A model generated the notes under the pieces. It made no database searches. It was not told where the DNA came from and saw nothing but the letters and a program-made list of their open reading frames with translations. Source: Anaerolineae bacterium (GTDB taxonomy: Bacteria; Chloroflexota; Anaerolineae; Anaerolineales; UBA11579). From it: 64,000 nt of DNA. Below are positions 35,261 to 43,695 of the stretch, piece after piece. Position 1 is the first letter of the stretch, and each line of letters opens with the position of its first letter. The stretch is from assembly GCA_004297445.1 (NCBI GenBank), contig SCUK01000051.1:38930-102929 (forward strand), given 5' to 3'. The translations under genes were made by a program, and so were the position numbers.

Positions 35261-35965
35261 ATGGTTGAAGACACCAGCCAACTGCTTGATGTACTTACAG
35301 GGGTGGAATTCTTCCGCGGGATGTCTCCGACCGGGCTGGATGCCATCCTGCGTCTGGCCGACCTGACCAGCTTTGATGCCGACGAATACCTGTTCTTTCA
35401 GGGCGACCCGGCTGATGTGTTCTACATTGTGGTGGATGGCCGGGTGAAATTGACGCAGGTGAACGAGGAAGGCGTGCAGGTCATTCTCAACTACCCGGGG
35501 CCGGGCGAGGCATTTGGCATCGTGGCGGTGCTGCGCGAGATGGCCTTTCCGGTGACTGCGCAGACAGTGGAGCCGACCCGCTGCTTGGCCTGGCGCGATA
35601 GCCAGCTTAAACAGATGATCCTGGAGTACCCACAACTGGGGCTTAACGCCATCCGCATCCTGTCCAAGTTCATCGTGGAGTTCCAGGAGCGTATCAAGGA
35701 GCTTTCCACTGAGCGCGTGGAACAACGCGTGGCGCGCACGCTGCTACGGCTGGCCGGGGCGGAAGAAGCCGGGGTTTCAGGGTCGCGAGCGATTGACTTC
35801 CGGCTCACGCGGCAGGACATCGCCGAAATGAGCGGCGCAACATTGTTCACCATCAGCCGTATCTTAAGCGCGTGGGAACGCGAGGGCCTGCTGGGCAGCG
35901 ATGCCCAGCACATCACGCTGCTGCAGCCGGCCCGGTTGCAGGAATTGGCTGAGGGCCGGGAATAA
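35261..35965 (+). CDS. Crp/Fnr-family transcriptional regulator
   Basis: 234 residues. Cyclic-nucleotide-binding fold of about 12-130 (FFQGDPADVFYIVVDGRVKL, YPGPGEAFG), a long dimer helix and a winged-helix DNA-binding domain (LTRQDIAEMSGATLFTISRI, then LSAWEREGLL). No N-terminal Cys cluster, so it is not an iron-sulfur Fnr; a haem- or NO-sensing Dnr/NnrR-like role, or another effector, is possible. It faces nirK across a palindrome of Fnr-box geometry and most likely controls it. The start codon directly follows a TAGAAT box, suggesting a leaderless message. Confidence 0.85.
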   Translation: MVEDTSQLLDVLTGVEFFRGMSPTGLDAILRLADLTSFDADEYLFFQGDPADVFYIVVDGRVKLTQVNEEGVQVILNYPGPGEAFGIVAVLREMAFPVTAQTVEPTRCLAWRDSQLKQMILEYPQLGLNAIRILSKFIVEFQERIKELSTERVEQRVARTLLRLAGAEEAGVSGSRAIDFRLTRQDIAEMSGATLFTISRILSAWEREGLLGSDAQHITLLQPARLQELAEGRE

Positions 35966-36017
35966 AAGAAGGGCCTAGAATAGGCAATGCGGAAATTCCG
36001 CGAGGAGACTTAATATC

Positions 36018-36878
36018 ATGTTTCAGAAACTAGCTGCATCCTGGGAACTGGTGAAAGCCAGCGCGCGCGTGCTGTGGGCAGACAAAGAACTGCTCATCTT
36101 TCCCATCCTTTCAAGCATCGCGTTGTTCTTCGTCAGCGCGGTATTCATTGTACCAATGGCATTTGGGGGGTTGTTTGACGCGCTGTTCTCCCAGAACATG
36201 CAGATTGGCGGGCTGATCGTCGGGTTCCTGTTCTACACGGTTCAATACACTGTCATCTTCTTTGCCAATACCGCGCTGGTGGGCGCGGCGATGATCCGGC
36301 TGGATGGGGGCGACCCAACCGTGGCCGACGGCGTGCGCGTAGCGGCCAAGAACTTCGTCAACATCCTGGGTTATGCGCTGATAGCCGCCACGGTGGGCAT
36401 CCTGATGCAGCGGCTCAACGAACGCAGCAAGGGCTTCGGCCAGATGGCGGTGCGCATGGTGGGTATGGCCTGGAACCTGGCAACCTTCCTGGTGGTGCCG
36501 GTGCTGGCCGTGGAGGGCGTGGGGCCGATTGAAGCGGTGAAGCGCAGCGTGGCCCTGTTAAAGAAGACCTGGGGCGAGCAGATTGCCGGGAACCTGGGGC
36601 TGGGCGCAGTGACCGGACTGGCGTTCTTCCTGGTGATGATGGGCGGCATTGCGCTGCTGGTGGTTGGCGGCATCCTCGGCCTGCCGCTTTGGGCGCTCAT
36701 CGCCGGGGGCGTGGCGCTGGTAGTCGTGCTGATGCTGCTGGGGCTGGTGAGTTCCACTTTGAGCGGCATTTACACCGCGGCGGTGTACAAGTACGCCACC
36801 AAGGGCGAGGCCGGCGAGTGGTTTGACCCGGAGATGATTAAGCATACATTCAAGGCAAAACTGCCCGCGGGGATGTAA
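36018..36878 (+). CDS. DUF6159-type integral membrane protein
   Basis: 286 residues; CGAGGAGACTTAATATC precedes the ATG and a TAGAAT at 35976-35981 may be its -10 box. Starts with a short amphipathic region (FQKLAASWELVKASARVLWA) and has about six membrane segments (FPILSSIALFFVSAVFIVP, LIVGFLFYTVQYTVIFFANT, YALIAATVGIL, LATFLVVPVLAVEGVG, LAFFLVMMGGIALLVVGGIL and a last near 235-255). The AVKRSVALLKKTWGEQIAGN loop is typical of the family. Function unknown; no enzyme motif seen. Confidence 0.75.
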   Translation: MFQKLAASWELVKASARVLWADKELLIFPILSSIALFFVSAVFIVPMAFGGLFDALFSQNMQIGGLIVGFLFYTVQYTVIFFANTALVGAAMIRLDGGDPTVADGVRVAAKNFVNILGYALIAATVGILMQRLNERSKGFGQMAVRMVGMAWNLATFLVVPVLAVEGVGPIEAVKRSVALLKKTWGEQIAGNLGLGAVTGLAFFLVMMGGIALLVVGGILGLPLWALIAGGVALVVVLMLLGLVSSTLSGIYTAAVYKYATKGEAGEWFDPEMIKHTFKAKLPAGM

Positions 36879-36888
36879 TTGAATTGTT

Positions 36889-36934
36889 TGTAGGGGCACG
36901 GCGAAAGTTGCAGAGCAACTCACGTGCCCCTACA
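36889..36934. repeat. GTAGGGGC-type hairpin (family C)
   Basis: TGTAGGGGCACG (36889-36900) and CGTGCCCCTACA (36923-36934) are exact inverted 12-mers; inside, AGTTGC-AGA-GCAACT forms a second stem. It lies between convergent genes and may also act as a terminator. Confidence 0.75.
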
Positions 36935-36938
36935 GTGT

Positions 36939-37502
36939 CTACAGGTTCCTGCGCATCACCGGGCGGGTTTCTGAGCGCTGGGCGGCGACTTCAAACCCGC
37001 ACTGCTCAAAGGTGCTGGCGAACCCGGTCCAGGCGAAGACAGCGGGCACGTCGTCCTTGACCGGCAGGATGGGGTAGCCCTCCAGGATTTTCGCCCCGTT
37101 TTTCTTGGCGAACTTTGCCGCGGCATTCAGGAGAGTTGCGGACAATCCCTGTTTGCGAAAGTCCTTGTGAATCATGAAACACACCACCGACCAGACCGGC
37201 TGGTCATCCACGGGCTTGAGGACGCGCGACGTTTCCAGGCGGATGTACTCGGCGCGCGGCGCGACGGCAATCCAACCGGCGGGGCGGCCGTCCACATAGG
37301 CCAGCAGACCGGGCGCGGGCAGGTCACTTTTCACCCGCGCCAGCATCTTGCGGCGGTTCTTCTCGCCCTTGCTGGCCTCGTAGTCCTTGTGGGTGCTGCG
37401 GGTGTGCATGCACCAACAGCCGCCGGGGCCGCCATGCGTGCCAAGCACGGCTTCAAAGTCTTTCCAGCGCTCCGAAGTGAGAGGGTGGATGATAGTCGTC
37501 AT
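36939..37502 (-). CDS. GNAT-family acetyltransferase
   Basis: 187 residues on the minus strand. N-terminal block CWCMHTRSTHKDYEAS contains a Cys pair not common in GNATs. Motif A is VVCFMIHKDFRKQGLSATLL, with R-K-Q-G-L-S as the pyrophosphate loop, then NAAAKFAKKNGAKILEGYPI and a late FASTFEQCGFEV. It probably acetylates a small amine; substrate unknown. It is downstream of and codirectional with the FmdB gene (118-base gap, in which I see no clear promoter). Confidence 0.75.
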   Translation of the reverse strand: MTTIIHPLTSERWKDFEAVLGTHGGPGGCWCMHTRSTHKDYEASKGEKNRRKMLARVKSDLPAPGLLAYVDGRPAGWIAVAPRAEYIRLETSRVLKPVDDQPVWSVVCFMIHKDFRKQGLSATLLNAAAKFAKKNGAKILEGYPILPVKDDVPAVFAWTGFASTFEQCGFEVAAQRSETRPVMRRNL

Positions 37503-37620
37503 GGGTGTCTCATGGTCTCAGCAGGCGACCAAGCTGCGCTTGGTTTAAGCCCGCTGGCTGGTGGGGTTCGGTGCTCTTGCAATTCTCTACTTTAACTGTG
37601 GCCGGGGTGGAATGTGAAAT

Positions 37621-38007
37621 TCAGTCATCGCTGAAATCATCGCCGCCGGGCAGGCCGAGGTCCGGCAACTCTTTCTCGATTTCCTCGGGGGACTGGCCGC
37701 GTTCCAGCCGGTCCACCACTTCATTGAACTCCGGGCCCAAGTCTTCGCCCATTTCGCCGCTCATCTGGCGAAACATCTTCGCCATCGCCTTTGGGTCGTC
37801 ATCCAGGCCGGCCAGGTCGCCCATATCCGCCATCGAGTCCATGCGGCTGTCTTCCGAGCGGGCAAAGCGCACGCGGCCGATGCGGCGCAATACGTTGGCA
37901 CTCTTGCAGTAGGCACATTGCACCACCGCCTTTTCATACTCATCGTAAGTGAGAAACCTGGAAAAGCGTTTGCCGCAATCCTGACAGATATAGAGGTAGT
38001 TCGGCAT
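37621..38007 (-). CDS. FmdB-family zinc-ribbon protein
   Basis: 128 residues from ATG 38007. N-terminus MPNYLYICQDCGKRF then VQCAYCKSANV gives two C-x-x-C pairs of a zinc ribbon (residues 8-37), the FmdB/CxxC_CXXC_SSSS regulatory family. The C-terminal part is acidic and helical (EFNEVVDRLERGQSPEEIE) and probably disordered at its tail (GGDDFSDD). The role may be regulatory, by DNA or protein binding. Divergent from guanylate kinase with just 24 bases between the starts and a shared -10 box. Confidence 0.8.
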   Translation of the reverse strand: MPNYLYICQDCGKRFSRFLTYDEYEKAVVQCAYCKSANVLRRIGRVRFARSEDSRMDSMADMGDLAGLDDDPKAMAKMFRQMSGEMGEDLGPEFNEVVDRLERGQSPEEIEKELPDLGLPGGDDFSDD

Positions 38008-38013
38008 GGGGGT

Positions 38014-38021
38014 ATTATAAT
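38014..38021. promoter_or_regulatory. Overlapping divergent -10 boxes (fmdB-like and guanylate kinase genes)
   Basis: ATTATAAT on the + strand reads TATAAT in both directions: 38016-38021 for the kinase (10 bases before its ATG) and 38014-38019 inverted for the FmdB gene (6 bases before its ATG). Neither gene has room for a leader with a ribosome site. Confidence 0.6.
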
Positions 38022-38031
38022 TTCGGTCACG

Positions 38032-38682
38032 ATGCCAAACAAGCCAGCTCCTGCCTCCCCTGCTGAGACCCGGCGCTCCGCGGCCACGCGCCACCCGCTG
38101 CTGGTGGTCATCTCCGGCACCAGCGGCGCGGGCAAAGACAGCGTGGCGGGCCGGCTGCGCGAGGATACGGACAATTTCGAGTTCATCGTCACGGTCACGT
38201 CGCGCAAAATCCGGGATGGCGAAGTGGACGGCTACGATTACATCTTCGTGAGCGAAGAAAAATTCGAGAAGATGGCGGCGGGCGGGGAGTTCTGGGAACA
38301 TGCCGATGTGTACGGCCAGAACAAAGGGGTGCCGCGCCGCCATGTGGAGCAGGCGCTGGCCGGGGAAAAAGACATCCTGATGCGGGTGGACGTACAGGGC
38401 GCGGAGACCATCCGCCGCCTGACGCACAACCAGGCGGTAACGATTTTTGTGGATGCCCCCAGCCTGGACGATCTGGAACAACGGCTGCGCCTGCGCAAGA
38501 CCGACAGCGAGGACCAAATTCTGAAACGGCTGGACGTAGCGCGTCGCGAACGCGAGCGCCTCGATGAGTTCGATTACCTGATCCTCAACCACGAAGATTG
38601 TCTGGACGACACGGTGGAGGCCATCCGGTCCATCCTGAACGCCGAGCACCATCGCGTCCATCCCCGCAAGGTCTCCCTTTGA
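38032..38682 (+). CDS. gmk: Guanylate kinase
   Basis: 216 residues from ATG 38032; the frame is open upstream but only through the divergent gene. P-loop LLVVISGTSGAGKDSVAGRL, GMP-binding VTSRKIRDGEVDGYDYIFVS, then EFWEHADVYGQNKGVPRRHV and DILMRVDVQGAETIRRL. It phosphorylates GMP to GDP with ATP in nucleotide metabolism. Its P-loop reads G-A-G-K-D where most homologues have G-V-G-K-G/S, a mild variation. Its stop overlaps the TTG of the rhomboid gene by 4 bases, which couples two unrelated functions. Confidence 0.85.
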   Translation: MPNKPAPASPAETRRSAATRHPLLVVISGTSGAGKDSVAGRLREDTDNFEFIVTVTSRKIRDGEVDGYDYIFVSEEKFEKMAAGGEFWEHADVYGQNKGVPRRHVEQALAGEKDILMRVDVQGAETIRRLTHNQAVTIFVDAPSLDDLEQRLRLRKTDSEDQILKRLDVARRERERLDEFDYLILNHEDCLDDTVEAIRSILNAEHHRVHPRKVSL

Positions 38683-39482
38683 GCGACGACCCGAATCGCG
38701 AAAACGAAACCCTGACCCCGCTGCCGGACCCCGGCGACGAAAGCCAGAGCCAGCCGCCGGAAATCCGGGTGCCGGTGGCGCGGGTGGCCGTGCGTCTGCC
38801 GGGTGGCCCGCCCTTTGTCACCTATTCCATCATCGGACTGACGGTGGTGGTGTACCTGTTCCAGATGCTCTCGACCTTTGTGCTGGGCGGCGACTTGCCG
38901 CTGGCGCTGGGCGCGAAAATCAACGAGTACATGCTGGACGGGCAATGGTGGCGCTTTATCACGCCGGTGCTACTGCACGGTTCGGTGCTGCACATCGGGG
39001 TGAACATGTATTCCCTGTACGCCATCGGTCCGCAGTTGGAGCCGTTCTACGGCCATTGGCGTTTCCTGGCGCTGTACCTGCTCACCGCCTTCACGGGTGT
39101 GGTCCTGTCGTTCGCGCTCTCAGACGGCGCGTCGGTGGGCGCGTCCACGGCCATCTTTGGGCTGCTGGGGGCGCTGGGCGTGTTTGCCTACCTCAACCGG
39201 GGTGTGTTCGGGCAGCGGGCGCAACTGCTGCTGCGCAATGTGGTGCAGGTGGCCGTCATTAACCTCATCATCGGGCTCACGCCGGGCATTGACAATTGGG
39301 GGCATGCCGGCGGGCTGGTGGGCGGCGTGCTGCTGGCGTGGCTGGGCGGGCCGGAATTCCGGCTGGCGGGCGAACCGCCTGAACTGCGGTTGGAGAACCA
39401 GCGCAGCAACGGGGTGTTCGCCATGTCGGCGCTGGGCGTGTTCATCCTCTTCGCCGCCATCGCCATTTTTGTCATGATTTGA
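38679..39482 (+). CDS. Rhomboid intramembrane serine protease
   Basis: 267 residues from TTG 38679 in a TTGA overlap with gmk; starts further upstream would overlap gmk more. A charged, Pro-rich N-terminal ~45 residues is followed by six membrane segments. The serine is in GASVGASTAIFGLLGALG (G-x-S-x-x-x-F-G) and the histidine in NWGHAGGLVGGVLLAWLGG, giving the Ser-His dyad; HGSVLHIGVNMYSLYAIG contains the conserved H and N of the oxyanion hole. It cleaves membrane proteins within the bilayer. Probably followed by the next membrane gene in one transcript. Confidence 0.85.
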   Translation: MSDDPNRENETLTPLPDPGDESQSQPPEIRVPVARVAVRLPGGPPFVTYSIIGLTVVVYLFQMLSTFVLGGDLPLALGAKINEYMLDGQWWRFITPVLLHGSVLHIGVNMYSLYAIGPQLEPFYGHWRFLALYLLTAFTGVVLSFALSDGASVGASTAIFGLLGALGVFAYLNRGVFGQRAQLLLRNVVQVAVINLIIGLTPGIDNWGHAGGLVGGVLLAWLGGPEFRLAGEPPELRLENQRSNGVFAMSALGVFILFAAIAIFVMI

Positions 39483-39498
39483 AACGCAGGAGGCCCCT

Positions 39499-40002
39499 AT
39501 GAACAAACAGGCTCAAAGGTTTCGGCAACTGGTGGATTGGCGCGCGGCCGCCTGGGCGGGGCTGGCCAGTGGCCTGTTCTCCCTGCTGGTGAACTCGGCG
39601 CTCACCGGCATTGCGCTGGGCAATCCGTGGCTGTTCGTGCGCATGAATGCAGGGATACTACTGGGGGTGGGCGCGGTGGACAGCACGGCCGGCTTCAGTG
39701 CCGGCATCGCGGTGGCCGGAGCGCTGGTGTATCTGATGTTTTCCCTGTTGTTTGGCGCGCTGGTAGCCTTCATCGTCCACCGTTGGGGAATTGCGGTGGG
39801 CATCCTGGGCGGCGCGGGCATTGGGCTGGCGCTATATGTCCTCGCCGTGTATGGCCTGTCGGCGTTGTACCCGTGGTTCTATGAATTGCGCAACTGGATG
39901 ATGCTGGTCAGCACCGTGGTGTATGGCGCAGTGGCCGGCGGGCTGTACGAAGCATGGGAAGTGGAAGTCTTTGTTCCGGTGGAGAAGGAAGGTGGACAAT
40001 GA
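39499..40002 (+). CDS. Small four-helix membrane protein
   Basis: 167 residues with GCAGGAGG just upstream. After a soluble 17-residue start (MNKQAQRFRQLVDWRAA), four to five membrane segments are visible (GLASGLFSLLVNSALTGIAL, IAVAGALVYLMFSLLFGALV, GIAVGILGGAGIGLALYVLAV, MMLVSTVVYGAVAGGLYEA). No motif recognised. It lies between the rhomboid and M48 protease genes and overlaps the latter by 4 bases, so it may help a membrane-quality function. Function unknown. Confidence 0.65.
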   Translation: MNKQAQRFRQLVDWRAAAWAGLASGLFSLLVNSALTGIALGNPWLFVRMNAGILLGVGAVDSTAGFSAGIAVAGALVYLMFSLLFGALVAFIVHRWGIAVGILGGAGIGLALYVLAVYGLSALYPWFYELRNWMMLVSTVVYGAVAGGLYEAWEVEVFVPVEKEGGQ

Positions 40003-40844
40003 GTTATTACCGCACTCCGGTACGCCAGCGCATCCGGCCGCAGGGCGGCCGCCAGAGCGGCTGCCTGAACCCGCGCCTGCTGATGGCGCTGGGACTGGCG
40101 GCGTTTGCCCTGATTTCGTATTTCGGGTCGGCGCAACTTAACCCGGTGACCGGCGAGACGCAATATGTGTCATTGTCGCGTGAGCAGGAAGTGGCGCTGG
40201 GCCTGCAGGCCGCGCCTGAAGTTTCAGCGCAATATGGCGGGCCGGACCGCAGCCAGGACGTGCAAGCGTTTCTGGATGCCGTCGGCATCCGGCTGGTGGA
40301 TAGCGGCATAGCCCGCGGCAGCTACCCGTTTGAGTTCACGTTGCTCGCCGATGCTCAAACGGTGAACGCGTTCGCCCTGCCGGGCGGACCGGTCTTCATG
40401 ACAGCGGCGTTGTATGACCGGCTAACAACCGAAGACCAGGTGGCGGCGGTGCTGGCGCACGAAATCGTGCACGTCATCGGACGGCACGGCGCGGAGCAGA
40501 TGGCGCAAATGGAACTGACCCAGGGGCTGACCGGCGCGGTGGTGCTGGCCACCTACGACCCGGAAAACCCCACCAGCCAGCAGGCGGCGTACATCGCCCA
40601 GATGGTGGGCCAACTGGTGAACATGAAGTTCGGGCGCGCGGACGAAATCGAGTCTGACCGCGTGGGCGTGTGCCTGATGCTCTCCGCCGGGTATGACCCG
40701 AATGCGATGGTGGAGGTGATGGAAATTCTGGCGGCGGCCAGCGGCGGGGCGCGCCCGCCGGAATTCCTGAGCACCCATCCGGACCCGGGCAATCGCATCC
40801 AGCAGATTCAGGATGCAATCAGCAACCCCAGTTATTGCCCATAG
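39999..40844 (+). CDS. M48-family zinc metalloprotease
   Basis: 281 residues, started in an ATGA overlap. One N-terminal membrane anchor (LLMALGLAAFALISYFGSAQ, about 28-48) exposes the rest outside. The zinc motif is VLAHEIVHVIGRHGAEQM (H-E-x-x-H), with the third ligand in ADEIESDRVGVCLMLSAGYD (E-x-x-x-D). FALPGGPVFMTAALYDRL and STHPDPGNRIQQI are also M48 features. It likely trims misfolded exported or membrane proteins. No TPR repeats, so it is shorter than BepA. A strong terminator follows. Confidence 0.87.
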   Translation: MSYYRTPVRQRIRPQGGRQSGCLNPRLLMALGLAAFALISYFGSAQLNPVTGETQYVSLSREQEVALGLQAAPEVSAQYGGPDRSQDVQAFLDAVGIRLVDSGIARGSYPFEFTLLADAQTVNAFALPGGPVFMTAALYDRLTTEDQVAAVLAHEIVHVIGRHGAEQMAQMELTQGLTGAVVLATYDPENPTSQQAAYIAQMVGQLVNMKFGRADEIESDRVGVCLMLSAGYDPNAMVEVMEILAAASGGARPPEFLSTHPDPGNRIQQIQDAISNPSYCP

Positions 40845-40852
40845 CAAAACCG

Positions 40853-40878
40853 AGAGGCCGGAAATCCGGCCTCTTTTT
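40853..40878 (+). terminator. Rho-independent terminator after the M48 protease gene
   Basis: AGAGGCCGG (40853-40861), loop AAAT, CCGGCCTCT (40866-40874) and a T-run to 40878. Confidence 0.9.
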
Positions 40879-40888
40879 GTTTTGGGAG

Positions 40889-40908
40889 CAGTGGGCTAAA
40901 GCCCACTG
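40889..40908. repeat. Short palindromic hairpin CAGTGGGCT/AGCCCACTG
   Basis: 9-bp exact arms with an AA loop, between two convergent genes; may end transcription from the minus-strand hydratase gene. Confidence 0.6.
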
Positions 40909-40934
40909 TCTGAATAAGGTTGCTATCTCAATAA

Positions 40935-41717
40935 CTATTTGCGATAGTGCGGCGTGCGCTTTTCGAGGAATGCGGCGAGGCCTTCTTTGTGGTCCGGGCC
41001 GCGGCCGGCGATTTCCTGAATGTGGGCTTCGTAATCCAGCATCTCTTCCAGGTTGGCAAGGTGAGCGCGGTTGAAGTCGCGTTTGGCCAGCCCCATGGCG
41101 TAGGTGGGGCCGTCAGCGAGACGCTGCGCCCACGCCGCGGCTTCCTCAGCCAGCGCGGCGGCGGGAACGACGCGGTTGACCAGCCCCCAGGCGAGGGCCT
41201 GTTCCGCATTAATCGGGTCATTGAAGTACGTAGCCTCAGCGGCGCGCCCCAGCCCGATGAGCAAGGGCAGCATGAGCGAGACGGCGCTGTCCGGGGCGAG
41301 GCCGATGCCGCCAAAACCGACCACGAAGCGCGCTTCATCGCTGGCGATGCGCAGGTCAGCGGCGAGGGCAATGCCCAGCGCCGCGCCAGCCACCGCGCCG
41401 TTGATGGCGGCGATGACCGGTTTTTCCAGCGCGCGCATGGCGAGGATGAGCGGGTTGTAGGTCTTTTGCAGGTGGGCGCGGAAGGAACGCGGCCCGCCGC
41501 CCTCGCCGCCAAACTCGGTCACGTCCTGGCCGGCGCTGAAAATCCTGCCGCTGCCAGTGAGCAGTACGCAGCGCACCCCGGCGTTGCGGGCGGCATCCTT
41601 GAAGGCGTTCTGGGCCGCCTTAATCAACGCTTCATTAAAGGCATTGGCCTTGGGGCGATTGAGGGTGAGCGTGAGGACGCCTTCATTGAGATTGGAGAGC
41701 AGGATGTCTTCGGTCAT
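40935..41717 (-). CDS. Enoyl-CoA hydratase/isomerase family protein
   Basis: 260 residues, normal for the crotonase family; AAGGACACTGCC precedes the ATG. The CoA-binding and oxyanion regions are GSGRIFSAGQDVTEFGGEGG and KPVIAAINGAVAGAALGIAL then AADLRIASDEARF. In place of the usual acidic pair there is GGIGLAPDSAVSLMLP, with an Asp in the second active-site position, as in PaaG/isomerase-type members. It may hydrate or isomerise an acyl-CoA, for instance in fatty or aromatic acid breakdown. Single gene, no pathway partners nearby. Confidence 0.8.
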   Translation of the reverse strand: MTEDILLSNLNEGVLTLTLNRPKANAFNEALIKAAQNAFKDAARNAGVRCVLLTGSGRIFSAGQDVTEFGGEGGGPRSFRAHLQKTYNPLILAMRALEKPVIAAINGAVAGAALGIALAADLRIASDEARFVVGFGGIGLAPDSAVSLMLPLLIGLGRAAEATYFNDPINAEQALAWGLVNRVVPAAALAEEAAAWAQRLADGPTYAMGLAKRDFNRAHLANLEEMLDYEAHIQEIAGRGPDHKEGLAAFLEKRTPHYRK

Positions 41718-41814
41718 GGCAGTGTCCTTGGGTATCGGAGTTGCCCGATTTTATCAGGGAAGGCGGGCCGGCGTGTTAGGATACGGCAGCCCTGTGCCAG
41801 AAAAGGAGAGTAAG

Positions 41815-42396
41815 ATGAATGCGACCGAACTATTTCTCCAACGCTATGTAATTTATTGCGACTATTTCTTCGCTAACTTCTGGAAGAACATCCCAGAAGA
41901 GTTAATGCGCCCGCGGCCGGACCCGCGGGTCAACTCGATTGCATGGAACCTGTGGCACATCGCCCGCGTGGAAGACGCCGGGCTGAACCGCTTTATCACC
42001 GATGGCGTTCAGGTGTTTGACGAAGGGGGCTTCGACCAGCGTTTGAACATCCCCTTCCGACACCAGGGCACCGGCATGAACTTTGCCGAAGTGGATGAGT
42101 TGAGCCGGCGCCTTAACCTGCCAGCGCTGCGCGAGTATGGAATCCAGATACAGGCCCGCACCAAATCCATTGTAAAAGCGCTTGACCCAAATGACCTGGA
42201 TGGGACGGTCGAAGTAGCCCACCTGCGGAAGATCCTGCTCGATGAAGGGCTGGCCAAGCCGGGGGAAGAGGGACTGGTGGAAAACTATACCGGCTGGAAC
42301 AAAGGCCGCTACCTGATGAGTTTCGGGATGACGCATCTGTTCCAGCATGCCGGAGAAATCGGCGTCATCGCCAGCCTGCTTGGTCTGGATATTTAG
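41815..42396 (+). CDS. DinB-family metal-binding protein
   Basis: 193 residues from ATG 41815; AAAAGGAGAG is a strong ribosome site. Four-helix bundle with three histidines of the DinB site: SIAWNLWHIARVEDAGL (first) and MSFGMTHLFQHAGEIGVIAS (second and third). The superfamily includes thiol-transferases (bacillithiol, mycothiol) and metal-dependent hydrolases. Actual activity unknown. It is divergent from the hydratase and convergent with the FAD oxidoreductase, so it is probably transcribed alone. Confidence 0.8.
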   Translation: MNATELFLQRYVIYCDYFFANFWKNIPEELMRPRPDPRVNSIAWNLWHIARVEDAGLNRFITDGVQVFDEGGFDQRLNIPFRHQGTGMNFAEVDELSRRLNLPALREYGIQIQARTKSIVKALDPNDLDGTVEVAHLRKILLDEGLAKPGEEGLVENYTGWNKGRYLMSFGMTHLFQHAGEIGVIASLLGLDI

Positions 42397-42419
42397 TTGC
42401 GAGGGTTTTCAGGAGATCG

Positions 42420-42457
42420 AATCAAAAGCGCCGGCATTCTTGCGGGCGCTTTTGATT
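42420..42457. terminator. Bidirectional terminator after the DinB-like gene
   Basis: AATCAAAAGCGCC (42420-42432) and GGCGCTTTTGATT (42445-42457) are exact inverted 13-mers between two convergent genes. Confidence 0.8.
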
Positions 42458-42516
42458 TGAGAAGGGTTATGGTACATCGGGCAGGTCGGCTCGCTGTCCA
42501 CCTCCTGCTGCCCGCG

Positions 42517-43686
42517 TCAGTGCCAGATCTTGTCGTAGGAATGCTCCCCCTTAAGCATCCCGCCTTCTTCCAGGCGGGCAAAACCAAAAGGCGTGATGTC
42601 CACGGTTGCGGGTGCGCCGTCCACAATCCACTCCGCCATGCACAGCCCGACCGCCGGGGCAATCTTGAAGCCGGTGCCGCTCATGCCGCACTGGAGGAAG
42701 AAGCCCTGCGGCCCGGCCGGGCCGAGGATGGCGCGCTGGTCCGGGCTGATTCCGTCGTAGCCGCCGTGTGCGCTGTGCAGGCGGCCGCCTTCCATGGCCG
42801 GGATGCGCAGACAGATGCGCTCAATGGCGCGTTCCACGAAACCGGGCTTGGCTTTGTCGGTAAAGCCATCCGGGTCTTCGCCCAGCGGGTTGCCGTCTTC
42901 CAGACCCACCAGCGTCAAGCCGCCGGTCTCCGGGCGGAAGTACATTTCATGGGCGTCATCAATCACCGTCGGATGCGGCAGGCGCAGTTCGGGCGGGCGC
43001 TGGATGAAGAGCGTATCGTGCCGCCAGGTATCCACCGGCAGGTCGAGCCCGGCCAGCGCGGCCACACGGCGCGCCCACGGCCCGGCGGCGTTCACCACCA
43101 CCGGCGCGTGAAACTTGCCCTGCGTGGTCTGTGCGCCGGTCACCCTGCCGCCTTCCATCAGAATTCCGGTTACTTCGCAGTCCTGAATCAGCGTTGCGCC
43201 ACCGGCACGGGCGGCCGCCAGCAGGCTGCTGGTGGTGGCGTAGGGGTCGGCATGTCCGGATTCAGGTTCGTAGGCAGCGGCGAGGATGTCATCCACATAG
43301 AAGGAAGGCGCGAGGCGGGCGACGTCATCGGCGTTGACTACCAGGCTGGGGATGCCCACGCGCTGATGCATGGCGACGTTGGCTTTCATCTGCTCGACAT
43401 ACCGCGGGCGCGGGATGTGCAGGAAACCGGTGCGGGTGAAGCCGCACTCGCCGCCCACACGCACGTCCCAATCGCGGAAGTATTGGAAGGATTCCCATGC
43501 CAGGCGGGTTTCGGGTTCAAGGTCGTAATGCATGCGCACCAACCCGCTGGAGCGGCCGGTGGCGCCGGCGGCGGGGCTGCGACGTTCCAGAATACAAGCG
43601 CGTAACCCGCGCCCGGCAAGGTGGAAGGCGAGGCTGGCGCCGTGCACGCCGCCGCCGATGATGAGGACGTCTGCTGTTTGAGTCAT
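42517..43686 (-). CDS. FAD-dependent amino acid/amine oxidoreductase (DAO family)
   Basis: 389 residues. N-terminal FAD motif ADVLIIGGGVHGASLAFHLA with the acidic end LERRSPAAGATGRSSGLVRM, a DAO-type second FAD block VVVNAAGPWARRVAAL, and C-terminal RLHSAHGGYDGISPDQRAIL and FLQCGMSGTGFKIAPAVGLC. This is the sarcosine-oxidase-beta/glycine-oxidase branch. It oxidises a secondary or primary amine substrate to an imine with hydrogen peroxide or a quinone. The ribosome site is inside a potential hairpin (43696-43713). Substrate unknown; no one-carbon genes nearby. Confidence 0.8.
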   Translation of the reverse strand: MTQTADVLIIGGGVHGASLAFHLAGRGLRACILERRSPAAGATGRSSGLVRMHYDLEPETRLAWESFQYFRDWDVRVGGECGFTRTGFLHIPRPRYVEQMKANVAMHQRVGIPSLVVNADDVARLAPSFYVDDILAAAYEPESGHADPYATTSSLLAAARAGGATLIQDCEVTGILMEGGRVTGAQTTQGKFHAPVVVNAAGPWARRVAALAGLDLPVDTWRHDTLFIQRPPELRLPHPTVIDDAHEMYFRPETGGLTLVGLEDGNPLGEDPDGFTDKAKPGFVERAIERICLRIPAMEGGRLHSAHGGYDGISPDQRAILGPAGPQGFFLQCGMSGTGFKIAPAVGLCMAEWIVDGAPATVDITPFGFARLEEGGMLKGEHSYDKIWH

Positions 43687-43695
43687 GGAAATACC

